Assembly (NCBI GenBank): GCA_046263255.1
Contig: JBHELD010000015.1
Coordinates: 1-64,000, forward strand
Source of the DNA: JALZEG01 sp046263255
GTDB taxonomy: Bacteria; Actinomycetota; CADDZG01; WHSQ01
Direction: 5' to 3'
Length of the DNA: 64,000 bases
Of this stretch, positions 15,155 to 23,826 are shown piece after piece. The notes beneath the pieces were generated by a model that saw only the letters and a list, made by a program, of their open reading frames with translations, was not told the origin of the DNA and did not search any database. The stretch's first letter is position 1. Each line of letters starts with the position of its first letter. Position numbers and translations under genes: made by a program.

Positions 15155-18100
15155 TCATGCGAACGCCTCGCAGTACTCGCTCCAGGGGTCGTAGTCGTCC
15201 TCGGGAGCCATCAGCTGCGCGAAGGTCGGGTCGCCGTTGGAGCCGGCGAACTTGCGCTCGCAGCTGATCTCGACGGTGGTGCTGAAGAAAGCGATCTCGA
15301 TCTCGATCGAGAGGGTCGCGCGCCCGACGCACTTCCCGGTCGCCTCCTCGTAGGTGAGCGACATCATCAGCTCGATCGACACCGAGACTATGCCGAGCAC
15401 CTCGACGTTCCCGCCCATGCGCAGGTAGCCGGTCAGCTCGACGGCGCCGTCCTGGATCTTGAAGTAGATGCCGGCCATCACGTAGACGCCGCCGCTCGCG
15501 ACCCCGAAGTCGACGGACAGGCTGGCGCCGAACTCGAAGGAGGCTTCGAGCAGCTTGACGCCCTTCGGGTCGAGCTCGATCCCGAAGAAGCCTCCGCCGC
15601 CGAACGCGGAGACGGTGAGCAGGAACGGGCTCTCGCGGTCGCAGAACTGGAACCGCACGCTGAGGGGGTCGCCGACGAACGGGACCTTGAAGCCGGCGCC
15701 GAGGCTCAGGTTCTGGAGGCTGAAGACGCCGACCGCGATGTCCGGCAACGGCAGCGAGAAGCTCGACTCGATCCCGCGCTCGGATACGGTGAGCGCGGGC
15801 GGGTCGCTGAAGCCGTCGAGGGGGATGAAGTCGCGCAGCGCCTCGACGAACGAGAGCGGGCCGACGAACTCGATACCCGCGAACTCGACGTTGACGTCGC
15901 TCTTGCTGCCGCCGGTGCTGAGGAACTCGATCTTGTCGAAGTGCAGCTTGATGAAGCTCTCGACGTTCCCGATGAGGTCGAGCGAGAAGTTCTCGAGCCG
16001 GCAGACGATGTCGATCTGGGGGTCCGGGTTCAGCTTGCTCTTGGCGGAGATCTCCGCGGCGACGACGAGGCTCGCCGGCTTCCCGTTGCGCTCCGCGACG
16101 AAGATCGGCTTCTCGGGCCAGCTCTTCAGCTCCGGCTTCCACTCGAACCTCATCTTGAGCTCGTCGGGAAGCCGCAGGACCTCGAGCAGACGCGTGACGT
16201 ACGCCTTCGCGTCGGCGATCGTCGCCGCGAAGCGGTCTATGGTCGCCAGGACCCGGTCGCGCACCGACGCGACCTCCGGCGGCAACGCCCTGAGCACCTC
16301 CTGGGTCTGAGGAAGGTGCTCTACGAGCTTGCGCAGCGCGTCCTCGAGGTCGACGCTCTCCGCGCCGGCGATCACCTGCTGGATCCCCGACGTCAGCCTG
16401 TCGAAGTCGGCCTGCAGCCGGTCTATCTCCGCCTGGACCTTCGCGGCCTCCGCGCCGGCCCGCGCCTTCAGGTCCTCGAGCTGCCGCCTGATCTTCTGCA
16501 GCTCGGCGAGGAACGCCTCCGCGGCGGTGAACTGCTCGCTGATGAACTTCGGAACGGCGTCGAGCGCCTTGTCGACCCCCGCAACCTTCACGATGTCGGC
16601 GAGGTTCAGGACGCCGAACAGCTTCGCCTCGAGGTGGCTGAAGAAGTCGCCCGGCTCGAAGGTCCCGGCGGCGATCTTCTCGAGTGTCGCGGCGCCGGAG
16701 ACCGGCCCGAGGAGACGCGACAGACCCTTGACCCCGAGGTTCGGCTGAAGCAGCCCGCCGGCGCGGTCGCCCGCGCTGCTGAAGTCGAGCGGGAGCGTCA
16801 GGTTGTCCGCGACCTCGAAGAAGACCTCGCCGACGTTGCTCCCGCCGAACCCACCCTCGGCGGCCTCGCGCAGGAACGGCCCCGCGTAGGAGAAGACCGC
16901 GGGGCTGTCCTGTCCGGTGAACTGCTTTACCGCCGGCACCCGCGACTCGGCGCGCCGGATGCACGGGTAGTAGCCGGGCTCGTGCTCGCCCAGCCGCGTG
17001 CCGCCGGGGACCTCGGCGCCGAACGTGACCGTGTCGGACTCGAAGGAGGTGTCCCCGGAGCGCTCGCTCTCGGCGTACGCGATCTTCTGACCCGACATGC
17101 CGACGCGCGAGCGGGCTGGCTTGTCCTCGTATTTGTCGCGGAAGGTCTTCAGCGTTTCGGTTTCCTGATAGACGCTCGTCCCCGTGAACGCGAGCGGAGC
17201 CGTGAACTCGATCGTGTTGCCCTCGAGGTCGACCGCGACGAGGTGGAACCTGAAGTCGCTGCCCCCGACGCACGGCCAGAACAGCGACTGGCCGGGGTCC
17301 GGAGGATCGAGGTTCGGCGTCACGAGCGTCGTCACGCGCACGCTCGAGAACGGCAGCTGGCGATCGAGGAGCCTCGCCCCCGAGGCGAGCGGAGCGGCGT
17401 CGTCGACCTGCAGGCCGGTCGCGACGTACTCCTTCAGCGGCCTGCGGACCACGATGAACATGCGCTGCCGCAGGTAGGCGGGGTTCCCGTCGCGCTCCGG
17501 GTGGAACTTCCTCTCGGTGACCTTGACGAGCGAGGCGCGGTGTCCGAAGGGAAACAGGTACCCGGCGTAGACGACGCGCACGTAGTGGTCGCGCCCCATC
17601 GTGCCGCGGTGCTTCCACTCCTCCACCTCGAGCTGCGGCTGCTTCCAATCTTCGGGGTACTTCAGGAGCTCGAGGTCCCATCTCCCCCTGGTGTCGATCC
17701 AGGCCCCCATCGACGACAACATGAAGTTGTCGACGTCGACCGGCTCCGGGCTCTTGGTGAGGGCGTAGTTCGTCGTCAGGTGGACCAGCTCCCAGCGATC
17801 GGCGGCGTCGAGGGACGTCCGGAAGGGATCGAAGGGGTGGTTGTCGGCGTCGTAATGCGCCGGTTTCTCCGCCGTCGGCTCGCCGATCCGTTTGGCTTCG
17901 GCGTCGCGTGCGAGGCCGGACCGCGCCCACACCGCACGGAGCTTGCGCAGATAGTGCGGTCCCTCGACGACGGTGGCGTCGGAGCGGGTGCCGAGGCGCG
18001 TGTGCCACAGCTCGACGCGCCCCGACCCGGCTGCGGCCGCGTCGTTCCTGTGGGCCCACCCGTTCGCGCCGCTGGGCGAAACGATCAGCCGGTAAGGCGC

Positions 18101-18808
18101 CTCGATCGCCGTCTGCGTCGGCCCGGGCTCGGCGACCTGAGGCGTCAGCCGCACGCGGCCGAGATCGATCGGCGCGCTGATCGCCGCGCTCAAGCGCGCG
18201 CCGGTCGCCGGCGTCGCCATCCGCATCTCGACCGCGGCTCCTTCGCTCCACCTCAGGCTGCGCGCCGCGTGCATGACGGTGCGGATCGTCGGCGTCTTGC
18301 CTCCGGAAGGCGGCCCCGCGCCTCCGTCACCCACCGCCTCCGCGAAGACCTGGACCTCGCGGACCCACCGCGGCGCGCCGAACAGGTCCGGGACGACGTC
18401 GAGCCCGGGAGGCCGCGGCGGCAGCGCGGTCCCGACGACGCTGAGCTCGAGCTCGCCGCAGGCCTCGAGCAGGCCGTCGATCGTGTAGGGGATCGCGCGG
18501 AAGCCGGCCGAGACCCGGAACGCAATCCGGCTCGTCCCCGCGATCCGGCTGAGGACCGGGGGATCAACAGGTGTCTCGTCTGACGATGGGTCGGCCGGCC
18601 GGCCGGGGCGTGGCTCGACCGTGTACTTGGGAGCCGTCTCCCAGAAGGCCTGCTCCGCGATGTTCTGCGGCGGCAGATGGAGGATCAGGAAAGCCTCGCC
18701 CTCGGCGTCCCGGCGCACTATCTCCGACGGCTTGCCGTCACCGGCCGGTCTGACGTGGAGGTTGACCAGCTCGAACTCCGCGACCAGCAGGTCCGCGGGC
18801 CGGATCAC
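15155..18808 (-). CDS. Giant protein of unknown function, main part (about 1217 residues)
   Basis: The longest uninterrupted frame begins at GTG 18808, but the real N-terminus is probably ~85 residues further upstream in another frame (see 18873-19064), because protein-like sequence (ERIPERITERIPDLLRPQ) continues in frame above 18808. Overall beta-rich sequence is interrupted by a helical coiled-coil region around residues 680-820 (LQKIRRQLEDLKARAGAEAA, EIDRLQADFDRL). The C-terminal ~250 residues are glycine-rich amphipathic strands (GGVYVMAGIYFKIQDGAVEL). No signal peptide or catalytic motif was found. It is first in the operon, with the 1581-residue gene 16 nt downstream. Function is unknown; a structural or ligand-carrying role is only a guess. 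Confidence 0.87.
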   Translation of the reverse strand: MIRPADLLVAEFELVNLHVRPAGDGKPSEIVRRDAEGEAFLILHLPPQNIAEQAFWETAPKYTVEPRPGRPADPSSDETPVDPPVLSRIAGTSRIAFRVSAGFRAIPYTIDGLLEACGELELSVVGTALPPRPPGLDVVPDLFGAPRWVREVQVFAEAVGDGGAGPPSGGKTPTIRTVMHAARSLRWSEGAAVEMRMATPATGARLSAAISAPIDLGRVRLTPQVAEPGPTQTAIEAPYRLIVSPSGANGWAHRNDAAAAGSGRVELWHTRLGTRSDATVVEGPHYLRKLRAVWARSGLARDAEAKRIGEPTAEKPAHYDADNHPFDPFRTSLDAADRWELVHLTTNYALTKSPEPVDVDNFMLSSMGAWIDTRGRWDLELLKYPEDWKQPQLEVEEWKHRGTMGRDHYVRVVYAGYLFPFGHRASLVKVTERKFHPERDGNPAYLRQRMFIVVRRPLKEYVATGLQVDDAAPLASGARLLDRQLPFSSVRVTTLVTPNLDPPDPGQSLFWPCVGGSDFRFHLVAVDLEGNTIEFTAPLAFTGTSVYQETETLKTFRDKYEDKPARSRVGMSGQKIAYAESERSGDTSFESDTVTFGAEVPGGTRLGEHEPGYYPCIRRAESRVPAVKQFTGQDSPAVFSYAGPFLREAAEGGFGGSNVGEVFFEVADNLTLPLDFSSAGDRAGGLLQPNLGVKGLSRLLGPVSGAATLEKIAAGTFEPGDFFSHLEAKLFGVLNLADIVKVAGVDKALDAVPKFISEQFTAAEAFLAELQKIRRQLEDLKARAGAEAAKVQAEIDRLQADFDRLTSGIQQVIAGAESVDLEDALRKLVEHLPQTQEVLRALPPEVASVRDRVLATIDRFAATIADAKAYVTRLLEVLRLPDELKMRFEWKPELKSWPEKPIFVAERNGKPASLVVAAEISAKSKLNPDPQIDIVCRLENFSLDLIGNVESFIKLHFDKIEFLSTGGSKSDVNVEFAGIEFVGPLSFVEALRDFIPLDGFSDPPALTVSERGIESSFSLPLPDIAVGVFSLQNLSLGAGFKVPFVGDPLSVRFQFCDRESPFLLTVSAFGGGGFFGIELDPKGVKLLEASFEFGASLSVDFGVASGGVYVMAGIYFKIQDGAVELTGYLRMGGNVEVLGIVSVSIELMMSLTYEEATGKCVGRATLSIEIEIAFFSTTVEISCERKFAGSNGDPTFAQLMAPEDDYDPWSEYCEAFA

Positions 18809-18872
18809 CGGGATCGTCTGCGGCCGCAGCAGGTCCGGGATCCGCTCCGTGATCCGCTCGGGTATGCGCTCC

Positions 18873-19064
18873 TCAGGGACCGACGTCGCCCGGGCGTTCG
18901 ACCGGGATCCGCGCGGGATCGACGCCGGCGACGACGCGGCCCTCGACCACTCGCCCTATGGGGGTATCCGAAGGAGGGCCGGGACTCGGGATGATCCGCC
19001 GGCCGATGGGCGTCGGAACGAGACGCCGAGCAGCTGCCGCGAATTCGTCACCGTCAGGTGCCAC
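18873..19064 (-). pseudogene. Frameshifted N-terminal segment of the giant gene
   Basis: GTG 19064 is preceded at the right distance by GGAGGG and opens a frame reading EFAAAARRLVPTPIGRRIIP and VVAGVDPARIPVERPGDVGP, then TGA at 18873-18875. Removing one base at about 18875 joins it directly to EERIPERITERIPDLLRP and the main giant frame. The span 15155-19064 is 3910 nt, one more than a multiple of three, as expected for a single insertion. The intact protein would have about 1302 residues. Either a sequencing error or a true inactivating frameshift explains this; the downstream frame shows no other decay, which favours an error. Confidence 0.65.
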
Positions 19065-19208
19065 GCCCGCTCCCTCCGGCGCCACCCGCAAGCGGCGCCC
19101 GCTCCGCCCCCACCCGCCGTGCCAGTATGCGAGCCGGACGATCCGGCGTAAAGCCCGCCGCGGCAATTACCGACGGTCTCCGGGCCGCGCGCCGAGGCAG
19201 CGGCCGAG

Positions 19209-19860
19209 TCATCGCAGGATCACGCTGTACCGGCCGCTGTCGCCGGTGTCGTGCGCGGCGCCGCCGTAGCAGCGTTTGCTCGTGCCCGCGGAGAACACCG
19301 TGCCGCCGCACGCCTTGCACTACAGCCACGGCGTCTGCCCGACGTCGGGTGGAGCGAACAACGGAAGGGAGTAGTGGCCGCTCTCGCTCGCGTCGTGAGG
19401 CCCGCCCTGGGGACACATGCTGGCAGCGCCGGCGTAGAAGAGCGCGTCGCAGCGCTTGCACCAGCGCCACAGGTCCTGCGACCACGCCGTGGTTATGCCT
19501 TCGAGCATGACGTAGTCGCCGCTCCCGCCGGCGTCGTGGACGCCGCCCTCGGGGCAGGCCGGCGACGCTCCGGGCCGCGCGAAGAAGAGGATCTGACACT
19601 TGTTGCACCAGCGCCATCCCTGCTGGCCGAAGCCCCGTGTTCGGGACGGGGTCCCCCGTGGAGTGCAGGTCGATCGCGTTCCCCTCGTTTCCCGCCGCGA
19701 TGCAGACGGTGATCCCGGCGTCGAGGGCGCGTGTGATCGCGCTCCGCACGTAGGGAATCGCCTCCAGGTGCAGCCCGTGCGGCGGCTGCTTGGAGATCGG
19801 CACGCCGATCGAGATCGAGATGACGACGCGGCGCGGGTCCTTCGCGTCGTACGCCGATCA
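19209..19860 (-). pseudogene. Truncated, frameshifted subtilase with Cys-rich repeats
   Basis: From about 19860 the minus strand reads DPRRVVISISIGVPISKQPP, then ITVCIAAGNEGNAIDLH, typical of the Asn-box region of S8 subtilases. At the C-run 19633-19636 the frame must shift by one base to continue into GWRWCNKCQILFF, followed by three ~45-residue repeats of the form W-x-W-C-x2-C...CPxGGxHDxxxSGxY. In the third repeat the codon before CKAC is TAG (19320-19322) where the others have Trp. The Asp and His parts of the catalytic triad and any start codon are missing, so this is a 5'-truncated remnant with at least two lesions. The intact subtilase at 21254-22747 lacks these repeats. Confidence 0.8.
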
Positions 19861-19913
19861 ACCCACGGCTTCACCGACGACGCTGTCGGCTGGCTGACAC
19901 GGGGTCGATACGC

Positions 19914-21284
19914 TCAGGATCCCGGCGGCAAGAGCTTCCCGGGGTTGAGGATCCCGCGGGGGTCGAGCGCCCGCTTTACGGCGGCCATCCCCGCGATCTC
20001 GCCGGGCGAGCGCGCGAGGTGCAGCCACCTGTTCTTCGCCCGGCCGACCCCGTGCTCCGCGGCGATGCCGCCGCGCATGTCCGCGACGATACGGAGGACG
20101 GCCTCGTCGAGCGGGGCGTCGTCCCGTGCGGCGCCGAGGACGTTGACGTGCACCGTCCCCGCCGCGAGGTGCCCGTAGTAGATCGCGGCGGCACCCTCGC
20201 GGTCGTCCGCCAGCCACGCGTCGATCCGATCGACCAGCTCCGGCACGCGCTCCGGCGCAACCGCGACGTCGAGCTTGTGCGGGACGCCTGCCGCTGCGAC
20301 GGCCTCGGCGTGGAGCTCGCGATAGCTCCAGAGCCTGGCCCGCTGATCCGCCGACTGCGCCACCGCCGCGTCGCGCACCCCCGCCAGGTCCGCGACTGCG
20401 GCGGCGAGCTCGCGCTCGGGATCGTGGGGTGCCGAGCAGGAGACGACGAGGTACGCGCCGCCCCGCCCGGGAAAGAGCGGCGGGAGCCGGGTGTGGCGCA
20501 TCACGAGGTCGAGGCCCCCCGGAAGGAAGAAGTCGACGGCCTCGACCGAGGGAACGCGGTCGCGCAGCGAGAGCGTCGCGGCGACTGCGCCGTCGAGCGA
20601 GTCGCACGCCAGCAGGGCGACCGTCCGGTGCGCGGCCCCCGGCACCAACCGAAGGCGCGCCGCCGTCACGACCCCCAGCGTCCCCTCGCTTCCCGCCATG
20701 AGGCGCGTCAGGTCGAACCCGCTGCCGCCCCTCGGCGCGCCGCGGACGCGATCGAGGATCGACCCGTCGGCCAGGACGACCTCGAGCCCGGCGACGAGGT
20801 CGCGCATCGTCCCGTGGCGCATCACGAGCGCGCCGCCCGCGTCGGTGGCGACCATCCCGCCGACCGTCGCGCTGCCGCGCGCCGCGAAGTCGATCGGGAA
20901 CTCGAGCCCGCACGCCTCCGCGGCCGCGCGGATCTGCTGCAGCGTCGCTCCCGCCCCCGCTACCACCGTGCTCGACCCTCGCTCGACGCCGCCGACGTGC
21001 CTGAGGCGCTCGAGGCTGAGGACGATCTCGGCCTCGGCTGCTATCGCACCGCCGACGAGCCCGGTGCCGCCGCCGCGGGGCACTACGGCGACGCCCTGCT
21101 CGCCGCACGTGCGGAGGACCTCCGCGACCTCCTTGGAGCGCGCGGGGCGGGCGACTGCGAGCGGGATCCCGGAGAAGCGCCCGGTGAGGTCGCGCGCGTA
21201 GCGGTCGAGGACGTCGGCGTCGTAGACGAACGACGCGCCTGAGAGGTCTGCGGCTACGGGCGTGCCGCCGGCGCCGCGGAGCAG
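19914..21284 (-). CDS. FAD-linked oxidase (glycolate oxidase/D-lactate dehydrogenase-like)
   Basis: A ~456-residue flavoprotein of the GlcD/D-lactate dehydrogenase class, oxidising a 2-hydroxy acid with FAD. The PP-loop VAVVPRGGGTGLVGGAI, ARGSATVGGMVATDAGG and GSEGTLGVVTAARLRLVPG are hallmark FAD-binding type-4 segments. The C-terminal domain ends with AEHGVGRAKNRWLHLARSP and LDPRGILNPGKLLPPG, also characteristic. No ATG, GTG or TTG precedes the conserved N-terminus (VYDADVLDRYARDL); the best candidate is CTG at 21284, which has GGAGGA about ten bases upstream and overlaps the subtilase gene end by 31 nt. The start is therefore uncertain. The exact substrate cannot be told from sequence. Confidence 0.88.
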   Translation of the reverse strand: MLRGAGGTPVAADLSGASFVYDADVLDRYARDLTGRFSGIPLAVARPARSKEVAEVLRTCGEQGVAVVPRGGGTGLVGGAIAAEAEIVLSLERLRHVGGVERGSSTVVAGAGATLQQIRAAAEACGLEFPIDFAARGSATVGGMVATDAGGALVMRHGTMRDLVAGLEVVLADGSILDRVRGAPRGGSGFDLTRLMAGSEGTLGVVTAARLRLVPGAAHRTVALLACDSLDGAVAATLSLRDRVPSVEAVDFFLPGGLDLVMRHTRLPPLFPGRGGAYLVVSCSAPHDPERELAAAVADLAGVRDAAVAQSADQRARLWSYRELHAEAVAAAGVPHKLDVAVAPERVPELVDRIDAWLADDREGAAAIYYGHLAAGTVHVNVLGAARDDAPLDEAVLRIVADMRGGIAAEHGVGRAKNRWLHLARSPGEIAGMAAVKRALDPRGILNPGKLLPPGS

Positions 21285-22747
21285 GTCGCCGGCGGCTCCT
21301 CCGGCTCCGTCAGGTCGTTCGCCGCGCCGAAGAACGCCGCCCGCAGCTCCTGGTCGGCCGCGTACTGCGCGTCCGCCAGCGGGCGAGCCGGGAGGTCCTG
21401 CTCGCCGCGCAGGACCGCGACCGCCGCCTCGACCGAGTGCTCGTTGACGCCGCCGTAGCCGATCATCGAGTACGCCGCGTCGCCGCCCGCCGGGAGCGTC
21501 TTCCACGGGACGGGCGTGGTCGTGCACCCCACGCAGAAGGGGTTGCCGCCGGGGCCGAACTCGACGTGGTCCGGCGCCCTCGGCGCGCCCGCCCAATGGA
21601 CGTCGCCATCGTCGCGTCCTTCCGACGGAAGCGCCTCGGCCGTGTGCAGGAAGAGGTCCTTCAACTCCGGGAGCGTGAAGACGCCGTCGGCGAGCGGGCC
21701 CTTCGGAACGAGCCCTTCGGGACCGCAAGCGACCACGCCGCCGTGGATCCCGGACCCGGAAGACCGCAGCAGCCTGCGGGCCTCGGCGACGATCGCGGCC
21801 GCTCCCCCGGCCGCGTACGGCGACGCCGCGCTCGTGCAGCAAGCGATCGGGTCGGGGCGCATCTGCTCGACGGACCGCGCTATCGCCGTCATCCCAGCGT
21901 ACGCGTCCGCGACGACGTGGGGCGGCGCACCGGCCCACAACGTCATCTTGCCGTTGTCGTGCCCGCCGACGAGGATCACGCCCGGCGGAGCGGTCGAGAG
22001 CAGGTAGGTCGGCGTCGGCGCGAACCCGGCGAGGTACGCGGTGCCGTTACCCGACGCCGCGAGGGTGACCATCCGCGCCGCGGCGCGCGAGAACGCTTCG
22101 GTGACGCCGCTCGGCGCGGGCGGCGGGACGAGGCTGAGCCACGAGTTCGACTGCACGTCGATCCACGTCTGCTCCGCCGCCCAGTCGACGCTGCGGGCTC
22201 CGAGGCCTTCGATCGCGACGACGCGTGCGCCGGGCGCGAGCGAGCGGGGCGCTCCGGCGGCGCGGGAGGCCGTCATCGACCCGTGGCCGTGATCGTCGAG
22301 GATCCGGTGCTCGGGACACTGCCCCTGCAGGTATGCCCCCACGGGCGGGACCCGGACCGGCGAGGGGCAGCTCGTCCCTCCGGGACCGAACGATATCGCG
22401 CCGACGATGCGGGTGCCCGGGATCCAGTAGAGCTCCCCGCCCTTGATCGACCTCCACGCGGCCTCGTCGCGTTCGAGCGCCTGCTCGTAGGCGACGTCGA
22501 GCGTGAGCCGCAGCGCGACCGCTTCCTTCGGGTACCCCGGCAGGTACGTCGACGGATGCCGGCGCGACAGCGGCGAGGTGTCGCGAAACGCGGGGCTGTA
22601 GGGGTTGATGCCGGTGTCGATGAGGGCGACGACGGCCTCGGCCCGAGGGGCGCGCCTGGAGGGGGCGGCGGCTGCCCCGGGCGCCAGCGCGGCGGCCGCG
22701 ACGAGCGCAGCGGCCGCGACCGTCGACTTCCAGCGGAGCGATCTCAT
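21254..22747 (-). CDS. Secreted S8 subtilisin-like serine protease
   Basis: A 497-residue exported peptidase. ATG 22747 gives a signal peptide (WKSTVAAAALVAAAALAPGA, cleavage near AAAAPS). The catalytic triad is visible: Asp in AVVALIDTGINPYSPAFRD, His in DDHGHGSMTASRAAG, and Ser in CCTSAASPYAAGGAA. The oxyanion Asn lies within VTLAASGNGTAYLAG. A C-terminal ~120-residue segment contains FCVGCTTTPVPWKTLPAGGD and is not a recognised domain. No obvious propeptide domain separates the signal from the catalytic region, so maturation may be atypical. It is divergent from argC across a 113-bp gap and overlaps the following FAD oxidase gene. Confidence 0.9.
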   Translation of the reverse strand: MRSLRWKSTVAAAALVAAAALAPGAAAAPSRRAPRAEAVVALIDTGINPYSPAFRDTSPLSRRHPSTYLPGYPKEAVALRLTLDVAYEQALERDEAAWRSIKGGELYWIPGTRIVGAISFGPGGTSCPSPVRVPPVGAYLQGQCPEHRILDDHGHGSMTASRAAGAPRSLAPGARVVAIEGLGARSVDWAAEQTWIDVQSNSWLSLVPPPAPSGVTEAFSRAAARMVTLAASGNGTAYLAGFAPTPTYLLSTAPPGVILVGGHDNGKMTLWAGAPPHVVADAYAGMTAIARSVEQMRPDPIACCTSAASPYAAGGAAAIVAEARRLLRSSGSGIHGGVVACGPEGLVPKGPLADGVFTLPELKDLFLHTAEALPSEGRDDGDVHWAGAPRAPDHVEFGPGGNPFCVGCTTTPVPWKTLPAGGDAAYSMIGYGGVNEHSVEAAVAVLRGEQDLPARPLADAQYAADQELRAAFFGAANDLTEPEEPPATCSAAPAARP

Positions 22748-22832
22748 CCTGCGGGAGAGATTCGGCGGAGACCACCCGCCCCCTTCTTGGGCGGTCTCTC
22801 CCGGGCGGAGAGCCACAGTGTGGTCCTCTGTA

Positions 22833-22850
22833 CTTGCATATATGTATAAG
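22833..22850 (+). promoter_or_regulatory. Putative ARG box and -10 element upstream of argC
   Basis: An AT-rich island, CTTGCATATATGTATAAG, stands out in otherwise ~70% GC DNA. It is an imperfect palindrome and contains TTGCATA, resembling actinobacterial ArgR operators. Its right half, TATAAG (22845-22850), can also serve as a -10 box placing the transcription start within a few bases of argC ATG 22861, which lacks a Shine-Dalgarno sequence. ArgR is encoded in the same operon, so autoregulated repression by arginine is the natural inference. Confidence 0.55.
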
Positions 22851-22860
22851 ATGCGTCGCC

Positions 22861-23826
22861 ATGGGAGCTTCGGCAGCGGTATTGGGTGCATCGGGATACA
22901 CCGGCGCAGAGATCCTGCGCCTCCTCGCGCGCCATCCTGCGATCACGGTCGTCGCCGCGGCCGCCGGGACCCGCGCCGGGCTTCCGCTCGCCGAGGTCCA
23001 CCCGCACCTGCGAGGCGCGGTCGACGTCGAGCTCACGTCGATCGATCGAGCCGCGGCGGCCGCCGACGTCTGCTTCTCGTGCCTGCCGCACGGGACGCTG
23101 CCGGCGCATCTCGGCGCGGTCGCGGCCGACGTCGTGGTCGACCTCGCGGACGACTTCCGCGCGTCGGAGGCGTGGACGTACGGGTTGACCGAGCTCGCAC
23201 GCGCCGGGGTCGCGGGGACCCGTCGCATCGCGAACCCGGGCTGCTACCCCACCGCGGCGCTGCTCTGCCTCGTCCCGTTCGCGCGCGCGGGAGCGATCGG
23301 CGGGTCGCTCGTCGTGGATGCGCTGTCCGGCCTCTCGGGCGCGGGACGAGCCGCCGAGGATCGCCTGCTCTTCGCGAACGTGGCCGGCGGCGCGTCGGCG
23401 TACGGGAGCGTCTCGCACCGTCACGTCGCGGAGATCGAGCGCGGCCTTCGCGTCTTCGGCGGGCTCGAGACGACGGTCTCGTTCACGCCGCACCTCGTCC
23501 CGATGCCGCGCGGGCTCCTCGTGACCGCCCGCGCGCGGCTCACCCACCCGCTGACCGACGCCGCGGCACTCGGCGTTCTCGAAGAGGCGTACGAGGACGA
23601 GCCCTTCGTCCGCGTCGTGCGGGAGTGGCCCTCCACGAAGGCGGTCGCGGGCTCGAACCACGCGTCGCTCTCGGCCCGCGTCGACGAGCGCGCCGGGTAC
23701 CTGGTCTGCTCCGCCGCGATCGACAACCTCGGGAAGGGCGCGGCCGGTCAGGCCGTGCAGAACGCCAACGTCGCGCTCGGTCTCGCGGAGACGACGGGTC
23801 TCGAAGGGGTCGCCGTATGGCCGTGA
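22861..23826 (+). CDS. argC: N-acetyl-gamma-glutamyl-phosphate reductase
   Basis: A 321-residue enzyme for the third step of arginine synthesis, reducing N-acetylglutamyl phosphate to the semialdehyde with NADPH. The Rossmann motif LGASGYTGAEILRLL is at residues ~8-22. The catalytic Cys128 lies in NPGCYPTAALL. The C-terminal signature NLGKGAAGQAVQN is present. ATG 22861 gives the expected N-terminus; an in-frame TTG nine codons upstream falls in the putative operator. It is the first gene of argCJBDRGH and overlaps argJ by 10 nt. The mRNA may be leaderless because no RBS is seen and a -10-like box ends 10 nt upstream. Confidence 0.97.
   Translation: MGASAAVLGASGYTGAEILRLLARHPAITVVAAAAGTRAGLPLAEVHPHLRGAVDVELTSIDRAAAAADVCFSCLPHGTLPAHLGAVAADVVVDLADDFRASEAWTYGLTELARAGVAGTRRIANPGCYPTAALLCLVPFARAGAIGGSLVVDALSGLSGAGRAAEDRLLFANVAGGASAYGSVSHRHVAEIERGLRVFGGLETTVSFTPHLVPMPRGLLVTARARLTHPLTDAAALGVLEEAYEDEPFVRVVREWPSTKAVAGSNHASLSARVDERAGYLVCSAAIDNLGKGAAGQAVQNANVALGLAETTGLEGVAVWP

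Noticed and set aside
14972..18583. A 1203-codon plus-strand frame opposite the other giant gene
   Set aside because: Same antisense artefact; charged, low-complexity translation without domains.
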